The notes under the pieces: generated by a model
What the model was told of the DNA's origin: nothing
What the model saw: only the letters and a program-made list of their open reading frames with translations
The model's database searches: none
Program-made: the position numbers and the translations under genes
Assembly (NCBI RefSeq): GCF_033958435.1
Contig: NC_134137.1
Coordinates: 250,216,501-250,280,500, forward strand
Length of the DNA: 64,000 bases
Origin: Carettochelys insculpta
Taxonomy: Eukaryota > Chordata > Testudines > Carettochelyidae
Reading direction: 5' to 3'
In this document: in pieces, positions 1 to 10,441 of the stretch
How positions within the stretch are numbered: the stretch's first letter is position 1
Layout of the letters: each line of letters starts with the position of its first letter

Positions 1-339
1 TTCTTTTCAATACAGTTGGCCTCTCTCTCTCTCTTATTTATTTATTTGTTTATTGGTCTGGTTTCCATGTCTCTGGTTCTCTCTTCACTTTGCTGATGGT
101 TTCTTCATCATGTCCTTTTGAGGCTCCTTGCCCTTTCTTTCTCCTCTTTTGATGGTCTCTTTACTCCAGCCTCTACTCTTGCCTCTTGGCAACCACCCTG
201 ATGAGGTAGGTAGCCCAGACTTAGCCTGTCTGTCTAGTCTTACATCTTGAGGAACCTTTCTGTCAGGCACTGTGGATCTGAAACTCAAGCCCACTGGGTT
301 GCTGAGTGGGAACTTTGTCTTCTGCACCACCACTCAGCA

Positions 340-1060
340 CAGTCTGATGAGGGAACTGCTGCTAGTACCCCTCACCCACAGAAGCTGACTCAGTAGAGTC
401 ACATGACTAATAGAAAAATGTTGATTGGACCCTGCTGATATAAAGCATCCTATTCTTCCTGTCCCATCCCTTGCCTGAGCAACTAGACATTAAGCCTTTT
501 GCCGCCCAGACCTTTAAGACCAAGTCTTTGTATCTGTTTCTTGCTTCTTCATTCTGGCATTGATCCTTGGCATTATCACAACCTGGTCTTTACTCCTGGC
601 TCACACCGCTAGATCAGATAAGTCAGATTATGATCCAGCTTGTTCAGGCCAACCTCAGCCATTGAATCCCTGGGGTAAGTACAGACATCACTAGGACTCA
701 TGTTGTCATTGCTCCAGGGCTCAGTGATTCCCATGGGAATAGATTGTTGTCCTCCAAGGAAAACACCAAACATTGAGGGAGAAAAGTACAACTGCATATG
801 AGAACTTGTTCTTTGCCAGAGCAAGCTATAGCATTTGTGCTGAAATTTTGGGGTCAAACCTGTCAATAGATTGACACTCAGAAGGTATCCAGGAATAACC
901 ATATCCTGGAGCATCCAAAGATTCATGGAGTTTGCCAACTTTTACAGGAGATTTATTCCAGAATTCTCAAAAATCGCTGCCCTTGTAACTGGCATCCCCT
1001 GTGAACTTGCAGGCTTTCACTGGGCTCACTTGTCCACCAGCTTTGAAATGCCTGATGATA
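340..1060 (+). pseudogene. Ty3/Gypsy retrotransposon relic: leader plus RT fragment
   Basis: Frame +871 contains FMEFANFYRRFIPEFSKIAA. This is the signature at the end of Ty3/Gypsy reverse transcriptase (FLGFANFYRRFIPxFSxIAAPLT), and it is preceded by SWSIQ in the position of xWPxPxS. The following GFHWAHLSTSFEM resembles the xFxWxxxxxxAFExLK segment of the RT/RNase H connection. Upstream, 350-700 resembles the leader and LTR region of reptile Gypsy elements (CCTTGCCTGAGCA). It is joined almost directly to the RT piece, so gag, protease and most of RT are deleted. No intact product is possible. Confidence 0.6.
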
Positions 1061-1129
1061 ACTTTCATGTCTGCTGGCTGTCTAGTTGCCACCTCAAATT
1101 CCTTCTCACCAAACTGGGCTTATCTTTCC

Positions 1130-1690
1130 TCTTAACACAGTTCTTCTCTCTCTGTCTTCGCAGCACCTAGTCATTCTGTCTCTTAGGCCTGCAGCCTTTT
1201 ACTCTCCTCTGAATCCTCTCACTCTTGCTCTCAGTCCAGTCTCTCTCTCTCACTTCTGTCATTTCTTCTTTCTTAACATCACCAAAATCCATCCCCTTTC
1301 TCCTTGTTCCACCATCATTCCCCATCCTCTATTCTTTATTACTGCAACTTCCTGTCTGGCTATTCTTCACGTCAAAATGGTACTGCTGACTTAATTTACC
1401 CTTTACTCTTCGTCATATTCTGCATTGGCTTCTCGTCTTTGAGCATCTCATTTATGTATCTGCTTCTCACCTGAAAGGTTGTATGTAATTTTTCCTCCAC
1501 AGACATTTCTGCTGTACTTTTCACCTACCTCCTTTTGTGCATCTGTTTCTCTTCCCAGTCTTCTGACCTTATTGTTCTTCATCTCTTCCTCTCACCTTAT
1601 TGTTCTTCATCTCTTCCTTTCTTTTTCAGCTCTCCCCCTTGAGACTTTAAGCAGTTTTTTCTTCATAATAATCCCCACATCCTACCTTAT
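1130..1690 (+). repeat. Pyrimidine-rich low-complexity tract
   Basis: About 560 bp strongly enriched in C and T on the + strand. The open frames across it translate mostly to Leu, Ser, Phe and Pro, which is typical of composition rather than coding. Confidence 0.7.
1566..1621 (+). repeat. Tandem duplication, 2 x 28 bp
   Basis: Two adjacent copies of a 28-bp unit starting ACCTTATTGTTCTTCATCTC. They differ only near the end (CCTCTC versus CCTTTC). Confidence 0.9.
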
Positions 1691-2145
1691 CTAAACTGTT
1701 GTCTGCTACCTTGTCCTATTTGTCCTGAGTTAGTTGCACTGGAGGCTTTTGGGAGATTGTCTTAATCTCCCTGCAAAATGCCTTGTAAAGAGACGGCAGT
1801 ATATAAATAACTTAATATATGAAGTTGTATTGAAAGGAGAGCGTCTATCATTCGGCTCTGTGAGCAAAGAGCCCCTTTGCTGAATTCCAAATGCTCTAGT
1901 CCTGTTACAATGTTGCATGCAGGGTGTGAGCCTTAGAGGAGAATATAGAACCAGAAAGAGTTGAAAATAGAAAGCAGGGAAGGTGGCACAACTGTATGAA
2001 AATAGCAAACTGAACCTTCTGTGACTGGTATTCCCATGTTAGCTCTGCACACTCAGCATCTAAACTAGAGTCTTTTGTATTTAATCTGCCTTAATTTTGA
2101 ATCCTCACTTAGTGTTTACAGGGTGAGCTGGCAGAGACCCCTATA

Positions 2146-2493
2146 GGCCATATCTAGACTAGATGCCATCTTTCGGAAGGGGCATGGTAATGGGGGATTT
2201 CGGCAGATGCTAATAAGGCACTGCCATGAATATACAGTGTCTCATTAGCATAATGGTAGCCACGCATGCTTTGAAAGTGCCGCTTTTGGAATGCACGCCG
2301 CCCGTGTAGATGGGGCCTTTTGAAAGGGACCACCCCCCCGACTTTGAAAGCCCCTTCTTCCTAAAACCAAATGGGAAGAAGGGTCTTTCGAAATCAGGGG
2401 GTCCTTTCAAAAGGCCTCTGTCTACACAGGCATCTGCCGAAATCCCTCATTACCATGCCCCTTCTGAAAGGAGGGGCTAGTGTAGACATGGCC
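2146..2493. mobile_element. Foldback MITE, GGCCATxTCTA-ended (copy 1)
   Basis: The ends are inverted repeats: GGCCATATCTAGACTAG at the left, and TAGTGTAGACATGGCC at the right, the reverse complement of GGCCATGTCTACACTA. The arms continue inward with GGGGCATGGTAATG against CATTACCATGCCCC. The internal sequence is itself palindromic, with GGCCTTTTGAAAGG and CCTTTCAAAAGGCC. It is the same family as 19763-20195. The GTCTACAC end resembles the Harbinger elements here, so it is probably Harbinger-derived. No coding capacity. Confidence 0.8.
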
Positions 2494-3344
2494 CAGTTGC
2501 TCAGGCCACCTTACGTTTTTTTCATTAATAATTCCCATTTTCATTTTTTAGATCTTGGCCAAATTTGCCATATGTATCAAAGTTTTCCATCTTTGTTCTT
2601 TACCTCGGGCTGCAGTTATTTTGTCAACGTTTCAGCAAAAGTGGCTCAAACACCTCAGGGAAAGTAGATGGTTTTGCCAATGTTAAATTTTTTCCAACCG
2701 TTCCATTTGAAGTTCTCTGGTGCCTCCAGGATTTGGAGCAGGAGTTTGACTTCAACAAGCTATATAAGCTTATGGTCAGAAATGTGCCTTTTGCTCTCCC
2801 CGTGAAAATACACCCAGATTTGGCAGCCAGAAGCCTCTGAAAAGTCACCATTTGCTAGTTAGTACTCAGTAGAGATTTTAGTGGCAAACCTCTTACATTC
2901 TATCTGCACTGAGAATGCTCCAGCTCTACAAATCTCCCTGATGTATTGGGTGCATGAGCAGGTTTCAGGCATGCAGCAAGAGTTCCACTTGGCAGGATTC
3001 TGCAGCAATAATGACTGCAGCTGCCACCCTCTCCTTTGGTGTAATGTGCTGGGAACCGTGAGAAAACAGAGGTCTAGTCATATCTCTTCTCCTGACGGGT
3101 GTTAGTAATTATTGGTACTTTACGCTCCTGTTTTTGAATCATCTTCCTTCAGGTTTGCATTCCCCCATTTTGTGGCTGAGGTAAGTGAGATTGCACGAGG
3201 ACACTTCTAGCAGAGCTGGATATAGAACTTGGGGCTGTTTTCTGTATGGCATCTCCACAGAGATACAGCATAGATCATACCTGTGAGCTTTTCCATAGCC
3301 CAGAATTGCTGAAATGCTCCGTTGTCTGGCTGTTTCATTGCTGC

Positions 3345-3711
3345 CCCCAATACCGAGTGCTATGAGGCGGATGAAAATCAATGCTCCCAAATGCAAAGTA
3401 ATACACATTGGAAAACACAATCCCAACTATAGATACAAAATGATGGAGTCCACATTACTATTCAGGAAAGAGATCTTGAAGTCATCCTGAATAGACCTCT
3501 GAAAATATCTGCTCAGTTTGCAGAGGCAGTTGAAAAAGCTAACAGAATGTTAGGAACTATTAGGGGAGGGATAAATAGTAAGACAGTAATAGCATAATGC
3601 CACTATATAAATTCTTGGTGTGACCATGCATTGAATACTGCATACAGTTATGGTCACGCCATCTCAAAAATATTTGGAAATGGACAGTGTACAGAGAAGA
3701 GCAACGAAAAT
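3345..3711 (+). mobile_element. CR1 LINE, 3' part, first segment
   Basis: Sense-strand match to the 3' end of reptilian CR1 ORF2 and beyond. Recognisable pieces are ATGCAAAGTAATACACATTG, GAAAGAGATCTTGAAGTCAT, TTGAATACTGCATACAGTTA and AAGAGCAACGAAAATGATTA. These encode the end of CR1 reverse transcriptase (NAPKCK.IHIGKHN-like and LEYCIQLWSRH-like). The reading frame is broken. The element continues at 4015 after an insertion. Confidence 0.9.
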
Positions 3712-3721
3712 GATTAAGAAT

Positions 3722-4014
3722 GGGGTGGCAGAGCAAGGTGGGGGGGAGGGACCCAGCTTTATTCTTGGAAGGGGCGGGACCAATAGCAGAAGGCGGGGGT
3801 CACGTGCAGTCGGCCGTTGGTGCTGTCCATACTGTGGCACTGGGCCCCTCCTACTCCCTGACAGCCGTGGGCAGCTGCAGCCAGACTACCGTGGTGTTTG
3901 AGGGGCTTGGAGCTCTGGCCTTTACTACTGCCAAAGTAGCCACAACAGTGGCTGGAGCTCTGGGCCCCTTTGAAACGCCAGGCCCAGGGGCCACTGCCCC
4001 CTAATGGCAGCCCC
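3722..4014. mobile_element. 293-bp GC-rich element inserted in CR1
   Basis: The insert is flanked by a perfect 10-bp direct repeat, GATTAAGAAT, at 3712-3721 and 4015-4024, and CR1 resumes right after it. The ends GGGGTGGC and the reverse complement of the right end, GGGGCTGC, form a short imperfect inverted repeat. There is no poly-A or LINE-like tail. Its right half (TGGCTGGAGCTCTGGGCCC, TTTGAAA, CCAGGCCCAGGGG) recurs at 55120-55215. It is most likely a non-autonomous DNA element; the class is not certain. Confidence 0.75.
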
Positions 4015-4592
4015 GATTAAGAATATGGAACCGCTCTCATATGGGGAGAGATCAAAATGACTGGGACTGTTCGGCTTAGAAAAGAGTTGACTCAGGGGCA
4101 GGAGTGAGGAAGGGTTCTATAAAACCATGAGTGGGGGTGAGGAGAAAGTGAAAAAGGAAATGTTATTTACCCTTTCACGTAACACAAGAACCCAGGGGGC
4201 ACTCAGTGAATTTAATAGGTAGCAGGTTTAAAACGAATCAAGGGAAGTCCTTCACACAACACACAGTCAACCTGCTGAATTTGTTGATGGGATGTTGTGA
4301 AGGTAAAATTACATTTGGGCTGAAAAAGGAATGAGATATGTTCCTGTAGGGTGGGCTCTTTGGTAGCTATTAGCCAAGCTGGACATGGGTGCAGCCCCAT
4401 GTTTTTGATGTGCCTAAGCTTCTGACTGCCAGATCCTATGACCGGAGAGCAGGAGATGGTTCACTTGATGCGTATCTTGTTCTGTCCATTCCCTTTGAAG
4501 CTTCTAGCACTGGGCACTGTCAGAAGACAGGATACTAGGCTGCACGGACTCCTTGAGCTTGACCTAGTTTGACCAGTCTTATGTTCTTATGT
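4015..4592 (+). mobile_element. CR1 LINE, 3' part, second segment
   Basis: Continues the CR1 from 3711, running from the 10-bp duplication to TTATGTTCTTATG at 4580-4592. Recognisable CR1 3' sequences are GGGAGAGATCAAAATGACTG, TTAATAGGTAGCAGGTTTAA, GTCAACCTGCTGAATTTGTT and CACTGTCAGAAGACAGGATA. It ends with the short TTCTTATG repeat typical of this subfamily. Confidence 0.9.
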
Positions 4593-4842
4593 GAAAGGGG
4601 GCAACGCTGGACCTCAGATGCCAGTTCCATGCTTCCATTTTATGGCCAGAACTCTCCTAGGGAACATCTCTGCCCTCCATTTTAAGGCACTAGAGTAGGA
4701 TGCAGGAAATTCTGCATTGTATTCCTAGATCTGCTGCACACCTTATGTGTGGTATCAGGCAAGTGTGTCAGAATGCATGTGCATGGGGCAGTGGAGCTGA
4801 CAGCCTAGTTGCAGTCTTCCTTCAATTTTTTTTTTCATTCAC

Positions 4843-5010
4843 AGGCAGACTACATTTTGTTATGTGCCCCAAGGCATAAGCAGATGTGCACTGCCAATGG
4901 AAATGCATGCTGCCAGCTCTGGGTGGCTGTGGGCACTCTGCGAATTATCTGGGTGGCACCTGAATTTCTCCTGGGCAGCCACCCAGCTTACTGGGAAAAC
5001 CGCTAGCCAG
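4843..5010 (+). repeat. Dispersed repeat with GTTATGTGC motif (copy 1)
   Basis: Shares a segment of about 170 bp with 35125-35310 and, inverted, with 63780-63930. Landmarks are ACATTTTGTTATGTGC, GATGTGCACTGCCAATGGAA, GGTGGCTGTGGGCACTCTGC and CTTACTGGGAA. I recognise it as an interspersed reptile repeat but cannot assign a class. Confidence 0.7.
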
Positions 5011-5079
5011 GCCCCTGGACAAGGCAGAGGAGGGCCAGCTCTGTGCCAAGAGAAGGGGCAGAGGTCTCTGGTGGAAGGG

Positions 5080-5300
5080 TCATGGCTGGGAGCAGCCAGC
5101 AGCCCCCGCACCCCAGCACGCATCTCCCGCCAGCCCTCAGCACTGCCCAGAGCATGCTGTGAGGTGCTCTGGCAGCAATTTAAAGGGCCCAGGACTCTGG
5201 CTGCTGCCATTGTGGCAGTGACCAGGAGTGCCAGGCCCTTTTGTACTGCTGAGCCCCAGGGCAGCTGCTCCACTTGCCCCCGTGTTGGCAGGCCTGGCAC
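5080..5300. repeat. GC-rich repeat fragment
   Basis: GC-rich tract with GCAATTTAAAGGGCCCAGGA and TGCTGCCATTGTGGCAGTGA, which resembles the right half of the element at 3722-4014 and 55080-55230. The long open frames on both strands here come from GC-rich composition. It ends about 100 bp before the exon A acceptor. Confidence 0.45.
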
Positions 5301-5396
5301 AAGGCAATGAAATCATAGCTGTATTAAAGCATTTTACATGCTGATGTTTTTCACTGTGTCATCTTTATGGTGGTTTTTTGTTTGGTGCCCTAACAG

Positions 5397-5522
5397 GTGA
5401 AGATTGCATACGTAAACTTTGTCAATCACTGTTACGTGGATACCGAGGTGGAAATGAAGGAAATCTATGCTAGTAACCACATTTGGAAATTATTTGAGAA
5501 CTTCCTTGTTGATATGGCAAGG
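5397..5522 (+). CDS. ITPR2: ITPR2 exon A (42 codons, phase 0/0)
   Basis: The exon starts after a TAACAG acceptor and ends before a GTAAGT donor. It begins with Val (GTG) followed by [20 protein letters not shown] and ends [11 protein letters not shown]. This is one of the most conserved helical stretches of the IP3 receptor modulatory domain. The pair YVNFVNH excludes ITPR1 (YINFLNH), and [13 protein letters not shown] favours ITPR2 over ITPR3 (WTLFENFTLDMAR). An open frame continues past the donor, so the exon end is set by the splice site, not by a stop. The GTG is an internal codon, not a start. It belongs to the solenoid that relays ligand binding to the pore. No upstream partner exon was found in 1-5396. 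Confidence 0.95.
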
Positions 5523-7734
5523 GTAAGTTGTGTGATGCATTACACATTACAGGATGCGCATTTAAAATATCTGAACAGGAAACAACTTTTCTGCTTGAAC
5601 CTCCTATGTTCTCTTAACCATACTTTCAAATGCAGGAGACATTGAAATGAATGAAATCTTCTTTAATGGCCCGTAATTTTGATTACAATGTTCTTCTTAG
5701 TTAACCTGTTTTATCTTGAGCGCTGGCATCCTTTTAACAAGGCTCATCAGAATTCTGGGGATTCTTTCTTTCTTTTTTTAAGCTAATGGCATAAATTGGA
5801 TTTTTGTGGACAGTGGGAAGGGGAGACTCCAGGAATATCAGTAAGATTCATATCATAGTCATTCTGGGTCTAGTTCGTGGTATAGACTTAGCCCGGAAAA
5901 TTCCTATAGGCTTCAAACCTAGGCTTTCAGAAGGCCTAGAGTACTAACTGATAGTGTCATGGAGCTAGACTCCATAGACTTTTGTACTGTAATTTGGAAA
6001 AGCATGGTACTATCTCATGTAGTGCTTGCAGCAGCAGTGCTCTGACAGTAGTGCTGTACCGTGGTAAGGTATCCTGTGTAGCTGCTCTGGGCCATGGAGG
6101 GAGCTTGCCTGTTGTTATAATTAAATACCCCCAACTAATGGTGGCCTCTGTGTCATGCTCTGTCAATTAAAGGGTGTCTTTGTAGCTGACACTTGAGTAC
6201 ATTAAGACCTGTGACAACTGATGGTCTCTGCTCACAGGAGGCCGAGGTGGGTGTTTTTGCAAGTTTAGGAAGAGTAAGATGCCCGAGCAGAGACCTGAGT
6301 AACCTTATGGAACCCAGTGGTTTAGTGTGTTGTTTGCTTTCTCGAGACTGAGCCACGTAAGTTATAAGAGCTTATTACTAACGGTAATGGAGTTATTTAC
6401 ATAAGTCATATGGGCCCATGCTTTTAATGCCGAAGGCCCTAGATTTAATCCCTATTTGGAAGTGAGACCTGTTCCGCTATTACAGCACACCTCTCCTGGA
6501 TGCCCGGCTTTGTCCCTCACATTTTATGAGCTCTGAATTCCCATTCATTGTGCTTTCTTTGGTTTGAATTATACAAAGAGGTGACAGAACTGCAATTCAA
6601 CTTTGCAAGGAGATTTCACACCAAAATAATATTGCCTCATGACATGGTTTCTTTGAAACCTATCAGAAGAAAACGGCACACTCCTGCAGTTAGCGTGATT
6701 TATAGCCGAGAGAAGAATAAGTTCAGGTGTTTGTGCAGTACAGTAGGTGCAGGGGCCTTTTCACCCTGTGGTGAAGCAGAAAACTGATTTTATTTATGTA
6801 TTTATTTAGGCCGAGTGTTTCAGGGAACAGGGTAATGCGACAGTGTTTGTGTGCGTCTCTGTTTTGGGGAAGGCCATCAGTAATGAGACTTCTGCAAACC
6901 CTGGACAGCTACTGTCTGCCTTGTTTCTGCGGCTGTTCCTGCAGTGAGGCACCTTGTGGGCAATCGCAGCTCAGCTGAGAATGAAAATCAGAATCCTTGT
7001 TGGAGAGGATTCTAGGCTTTAACCTCTCTGACTTAGAGCCAGCAGCCTTTTCTTCTGTTTAATGCCCTCTCCAAAATCGGGGTTTCTCTTTGCTGTCATG
7101 GCGCAGTTTTGTCTCTCCAGGAGCAGCATCCACAAACCTCTCTTTGCTTTGCTTTTGTAAACAGGTCACTTTTATGGAAGCAGGCTTACATAGGAAGGCG
7201 CTTCCTTACCTAGCTCTGCTCCTCCAACACAGCGACTTTCCTTGACCGAGACCACCAATTGCATTACATTATGCAAAATGATGTGGAGGTATCTGCGTCA
7301 GCTAGACCAAGCTCATTTGTACTTTGTCCTCTAATAGGAGCAATTAACCTCCAAATTTTCAGAGGGAAATAGGGAGAACGTTATTAATGCATTGTGCTGC
7401 CTAGCCCGCGAACCGTTCCTTTATTCATTTTCTGTCTGCTTGTGCACGTTCCCCCTATTTTTTTTTTCCTCTGAGAAAGAATAGCAAAAGTGCACTTTTG
7501 TCTTGCTCTCCTGCAAAGCCCTCTGGGTAGCTGTCCAATTAGTGCCTTTCATTTCCTGGTTAGTAGCTCCTACTCCCCCCTCATGTCAGAAATGCTCTCT
7601 TCTATTCCATGCTTCAGAAGCCAGGCCCTCTGGGTAACCAGATCTGCTGGACTGATAACTGTATTTCCTCAGGTCTGTTTTCTGCAACTATATCATCTTT
7701 ATGTAACCATCAGGACTATTAGAAGGCTCTTAGC

Positions 7735-7891
7735 TTTGTGAAAGGATGTTGCGACAGCGCTCAGAATATTTAGAAAGAAGAATCCTTTGGTCTTTTCTCT
7801 TCCAGTGAGCTGAAAGAGCAGCTACTAGGAGAGGGAGGAGGGAATGGTTTTCTTTTCACTGCCACAACTGCCTGTCAGTGGGGAGTCTTGG
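7735..7891 (+). repeat. Partner copy of the 157-bp segment inside the Harbinger element
   Basis: This 157-bp stretch starts TTTGTGAAAGGATG and ends GGGGAGTCTTGG. It aligns without gaps to 9489-9645, with about 17 differences by hand count, most of them transitions. The flanks on either side do not match. It sits in otherwise ordinary intron and may be the source of the second copy. Confidence 0.85.
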
Positions 7892-8064
7892 AACTTTGAG
7901 TCTGTGTTACTGGAGAGCACTAAGGTGGTGGATGGCTCGAGGTGTCCTTGTGCTGGATCTCTTACTTTTTCCATTTTAAGATGCTGAGCAGATTTGTTAA
8001 CCTATTCAAAATCCGATAGCCGAGGGGGGATAAGGGATGAGGGAGAATCACCAGCTTGCCATTC

Positions 8065-8340
8065 TGTTATGGAATCTTATATATTATTTTTGTTGTGTCC
8101 ATCCATCTGTCTGTCTGGGCAAGGTTCTACCACAGAGGTGCACGGTTGGGGGGGTGCTCCCCCAAATTTTTGGGGATGCAACATTTTGAAAGGGGGCAGT
8201 GTGATCAGCCTCTGGCTTCCCCCTCAGCTTCCCTGGCTCCCCCAGCCTCCCCATTACAGCCTCCATTCCCTCCCACTGTGGCCTCTACTGCCACTGTTGC
8301 TGAGGGAGGGTGGTGACCAATGGGAATGGTGCCCCACCCA
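8065..8340 (+). repeat. Interspersed repeat shared with 37975-38330
   Basis: ATTATTTTTGTTGTGTCCAT, CCATCTGTCTGTCTGGGCAA and GGTTCT at 8075-8130 are matched by TATTATTTTTGCTGTGTCTG, TCCATCTGTCTGTCCAGGCA and AGGTTCT near 37995-38042. Both are followed by CCCC-rich sequence. The class is unknown. The 148-aa open frame across it is not a gene. Confidence 0.55.
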
Positions 8341-8349
8341 CTGCAGCCC

Positions 8350-9235
8350 ACTAAACACTTTCAGTTTCTCTTGTTGCTGTAACTTAGTTTTCTTGTCTTT
8401 TCTTTTTGTTTTTAATATTTTTTATTTTAATTTTTATTAATCTCCCTTGCTCACCCTTTTCTGGGAATCACCCTGGGGTGGAGTATTCTCAGTTCTTTGG
8501 GCTTTAATAGGTGTCTCAGCTTCATTCAGGCCATCTTGGTACTGGAGGGATATCTTCACTGAGGTTGTTGCGTTGGTGGAAAAACCACAGTTCTCAGGAA
8601 TGTGGTTTTCTGCCAGTTGCTGAACTTGGGGTTTTGCAAGGACAGAGAGCTGAGATTTAAACTCCTTCTTCTAATGGAAGCAGCTCTCTATCCATCTTCA
8701 GACTTGCATTGAGATTCACCAGAGAGAAAGAGTCTTCATTGCAGCCCACTGCATCCCAAGGCTGTAAGCATACAAAGGCACCTGTGAGCCACTCCTGCAA
8801 GACTTATAACAAGAGAGCTGTGAGTCCTCAGAGTGAGCCCTGAACCACCTGAAAAAGATGGCCAGTTTGTTCGGTGTCGTTGGTATTGATGATACCAAAG
8901 TCATCCAAACCTGGTATGCAGAGCTTGCCAATATCATCTCAGTAGAGCATGCCTAACAACCCCATGGACATAGGCAATGAAACATTGGTGTCAGTTGGGT
9001 TGAGACATGGATGGAAACCTTGCCTTGGGAAAGACTCCATTTGTATGGCCAAAAGCATGGGCTCTGTGAACGGTATGCCAAACACCATGGCTCATTTAAC
9101 GTAGACAACATCACCAACTCCATCAGTACAGTCATCTCAACACCAAGAACTGCTGCTGGTACCACACCTATGTCATCACAGGGCTTCACATACTCAAGAC
9201 CTAATGGTGTCTAAGATTCCTGAGCTGCCTCTACA
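8350..9235 (+). mobile_element. Possible DIRS/LTR-type retroelement 5' end and gag remnant
   Basis: From GTAACTTAGTTTTCTTGTC through CTTTCTGGGAATCACCCTGG-like sequence to repeated ACC- and ACACC-rich codons (GGTACCACACCTATGTCATC), this stretch resembles the 5' leader and gag of reptile DIRS-type elements. No enzymatic domain is visible and the frames are broken. This is a resemblance call only. Confidence 0.35.
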
Positions 9236-9439
9236 TAGTACCAGGGCTCAAGAACAGAGTGGCTGTGTCTACACTACCTCCCTACTTCAAAGGGACGATG
9301 GTAAGGAGGGTGTTGGGAGTTTATTAATGAAGTGCTGTGCTGCATATGCAGCACTTCATTTAGCAAATTCCTCCCTGCAGCAGCTTCGAAGTGTTAAACT
9401 TCGAAGTGCCGGCTCGCGTCTAGCTGTGGTTCACCTGCT

Positions 9440-9700
9440 GGTATTTCGAAGTGCTTGGACAACTTTGAAGTCCCTTTACTCCTCAAAGTTTGTGAAAAGA
9501 TGTTGCAGTAGTGCTCGAAATATTTAGAAAGAAGACTCCTTTGGTCTTCTCTCTTCCAGTGAGCTGAAAGAGCAGTTACTAGGGGTGGGAGGAGGGAATG
9601 CTTTTCTTTTCATTGCCGCAACTGCCTGTCAGTGAGGAGTCTCGGAGAGGTAAAGGAGCAGTAAAGGGCCTTTGAAGTTGTCCAAGCACTTCGAAGTACC
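9440..9700. repeat. Subterminal palindrome of the Harbinger element with a loop insert
   Basis: The left arm 9440-9482 (GGTATTTCGAAGTGCTTGG, ACAACTTTGAAGTCCCTTTA) is the reverse complement of the right arm 9655-9700 (AAAGGGCCTTTGAAGTTG, TCCAAGCACTTCGAAGTACC) with few differences. The loop is almost exactly the 157-bp segment at 9489-9645. Confidence 0.85.
9489..9645 (+). repeat. 157-bp copy of nearby host intron inside the Harbinger element
   Basis: An ungapped match of about 89% to 7735-7891, in the same orientation and 1.6 kb downstream of its partner. It lies in the loop of the palindrome 9440-9700, between TE-specific TTCGAAGT sequences. Either this segment was copied from the host intron, or both are copies of a short unknown repeat. 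Confidence 0.8.
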
Positions 9701-9778
9701 GGGGGTTAGCCCACCCGGGACATCACACCGTGGCAGCCAGGTAACAGAGCAGGGACTGGCCCCGGCATGAGCCTACCA

Positions 9779-10160
9779 TCACTGGAGCCAGATGCGGGTG
9801 TCCGCTGACCCCCAGGTCCTCGCCACCCTCTGGCGCCAGGTGGAGGTGTGAGAGCACCGCCTCCAAGTGGAGGAGCAAGCACTGGCCTGGCGCCAGGAGG
9901 TCTGGGGGTCCTTCATGCAGACCTTCGAGTGGATTGCCGGGACCCTGGAGTGGATCACTGAGTGGATGCTGCCACTCCAGCTGCTGTCCCTCTCAGCCGC
10001 CCTCCACCTGCCCTGGAGCCCGCTGAGGAGGAGGATCACAGGGCTCAGGAGCTGGCCTGGCCATACCTGCTGGTCCTCCTGGCCCCCACCCAGCCGCGAC
10101 AGGGCCTCCGGCCCAGGCGTGGGTCACACCCCCTCATGCTGGGCGCTGAACAGTAGGGAA
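9779..10160 (+). pseudogene. Harbinger second ORF (Myb/SANT-like partner), C-terminal remnant
   Basis: On the strand opposite the transposase, the frame from about 9790 reads VSADPQVLATLWRQVEV, a stop, then EHRLQVEEQALAWRQEVWGS followed by FMQTFEWIAGTLEW. An acidic, Gln-rich and probably coiled-coil tail fits the C-terminus of the Myb-like protein that acts with Harbinger transposase. The DNA-binding trihelix itself is not visible. Its expected place is occupied by the palindrome and the 157-bp insert, so it may have been lost. Assignment rests on position and composition. Confidence 0.5.
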
Positions 10161-10441
10161 GGTGGCCAAGGACTGGGCCACCTGGGCCTCCTCCTTTGTT
10201 GTATATAGTTCCCCCCTCGTTGTACATAGTTGTCATGTCCTCCCACCCTTTAGTAGCTGTTCCCCCATTCCTGTTTAAAAATATTCATCGTTTTTGTTGG
10301 TTTCAGTAATGTTTGGGTTTATTTTTAAAACAAAAACGTGTGTCATGCTCTCAGGGCACAGTAGTGTGGGTGTGGGAGCAGTAGTGTGTTGTGGGTGGTG
10401 TGGGGGCAGTGAGTGGCCCACTGGGATGGCCCCACTGGTGC

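Larger units (their letters stand above)
1..5396 (+). other. Upstream ITPR2 intron sequence (partial)
   Basis: No ITPR2 exon was recognised here, so the intron before exon A is at least 5.4 kb. It holds a Gypsy-like relic (about 340-1060), a pyrimidine-rich tract (1130-1690), a foldback MITE (2146-2493), a split CR1 (3345-4592) and GC-rich repeat fragments (4843-5300). The open frames in 1086-1394 and 1479-1694 are low-complexity Ser/Leu/Phe reading of the pyrimidine tract and are not credible genes. I see no recognisable feature in 1-339 or 2500-3340. Confidence 0.75.

Noticed and set aside
2565..2840. 91-codon frame ending KIHPDLAARSL
   Set aside because: Looks protein-like, but it has no splice donor at its end, no homology I can name, and an open frame on the opposite strand.
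4860..5310. Overlapping 146- and 148-codon frames on both strands
   Set aside because: GC-rich repeat DNA with few stop codons. It abuts exon A, but the exon A frame and acceptor are separate.
6430..6470. tRNA-like B-box (GATTTAATCC) near 6440 and again (GGATTTAAATCC) near 47297
   Set aside because: No matching A-box, acceptor stem or anticodon arm was found; not enough for a tRNA or SINE call.
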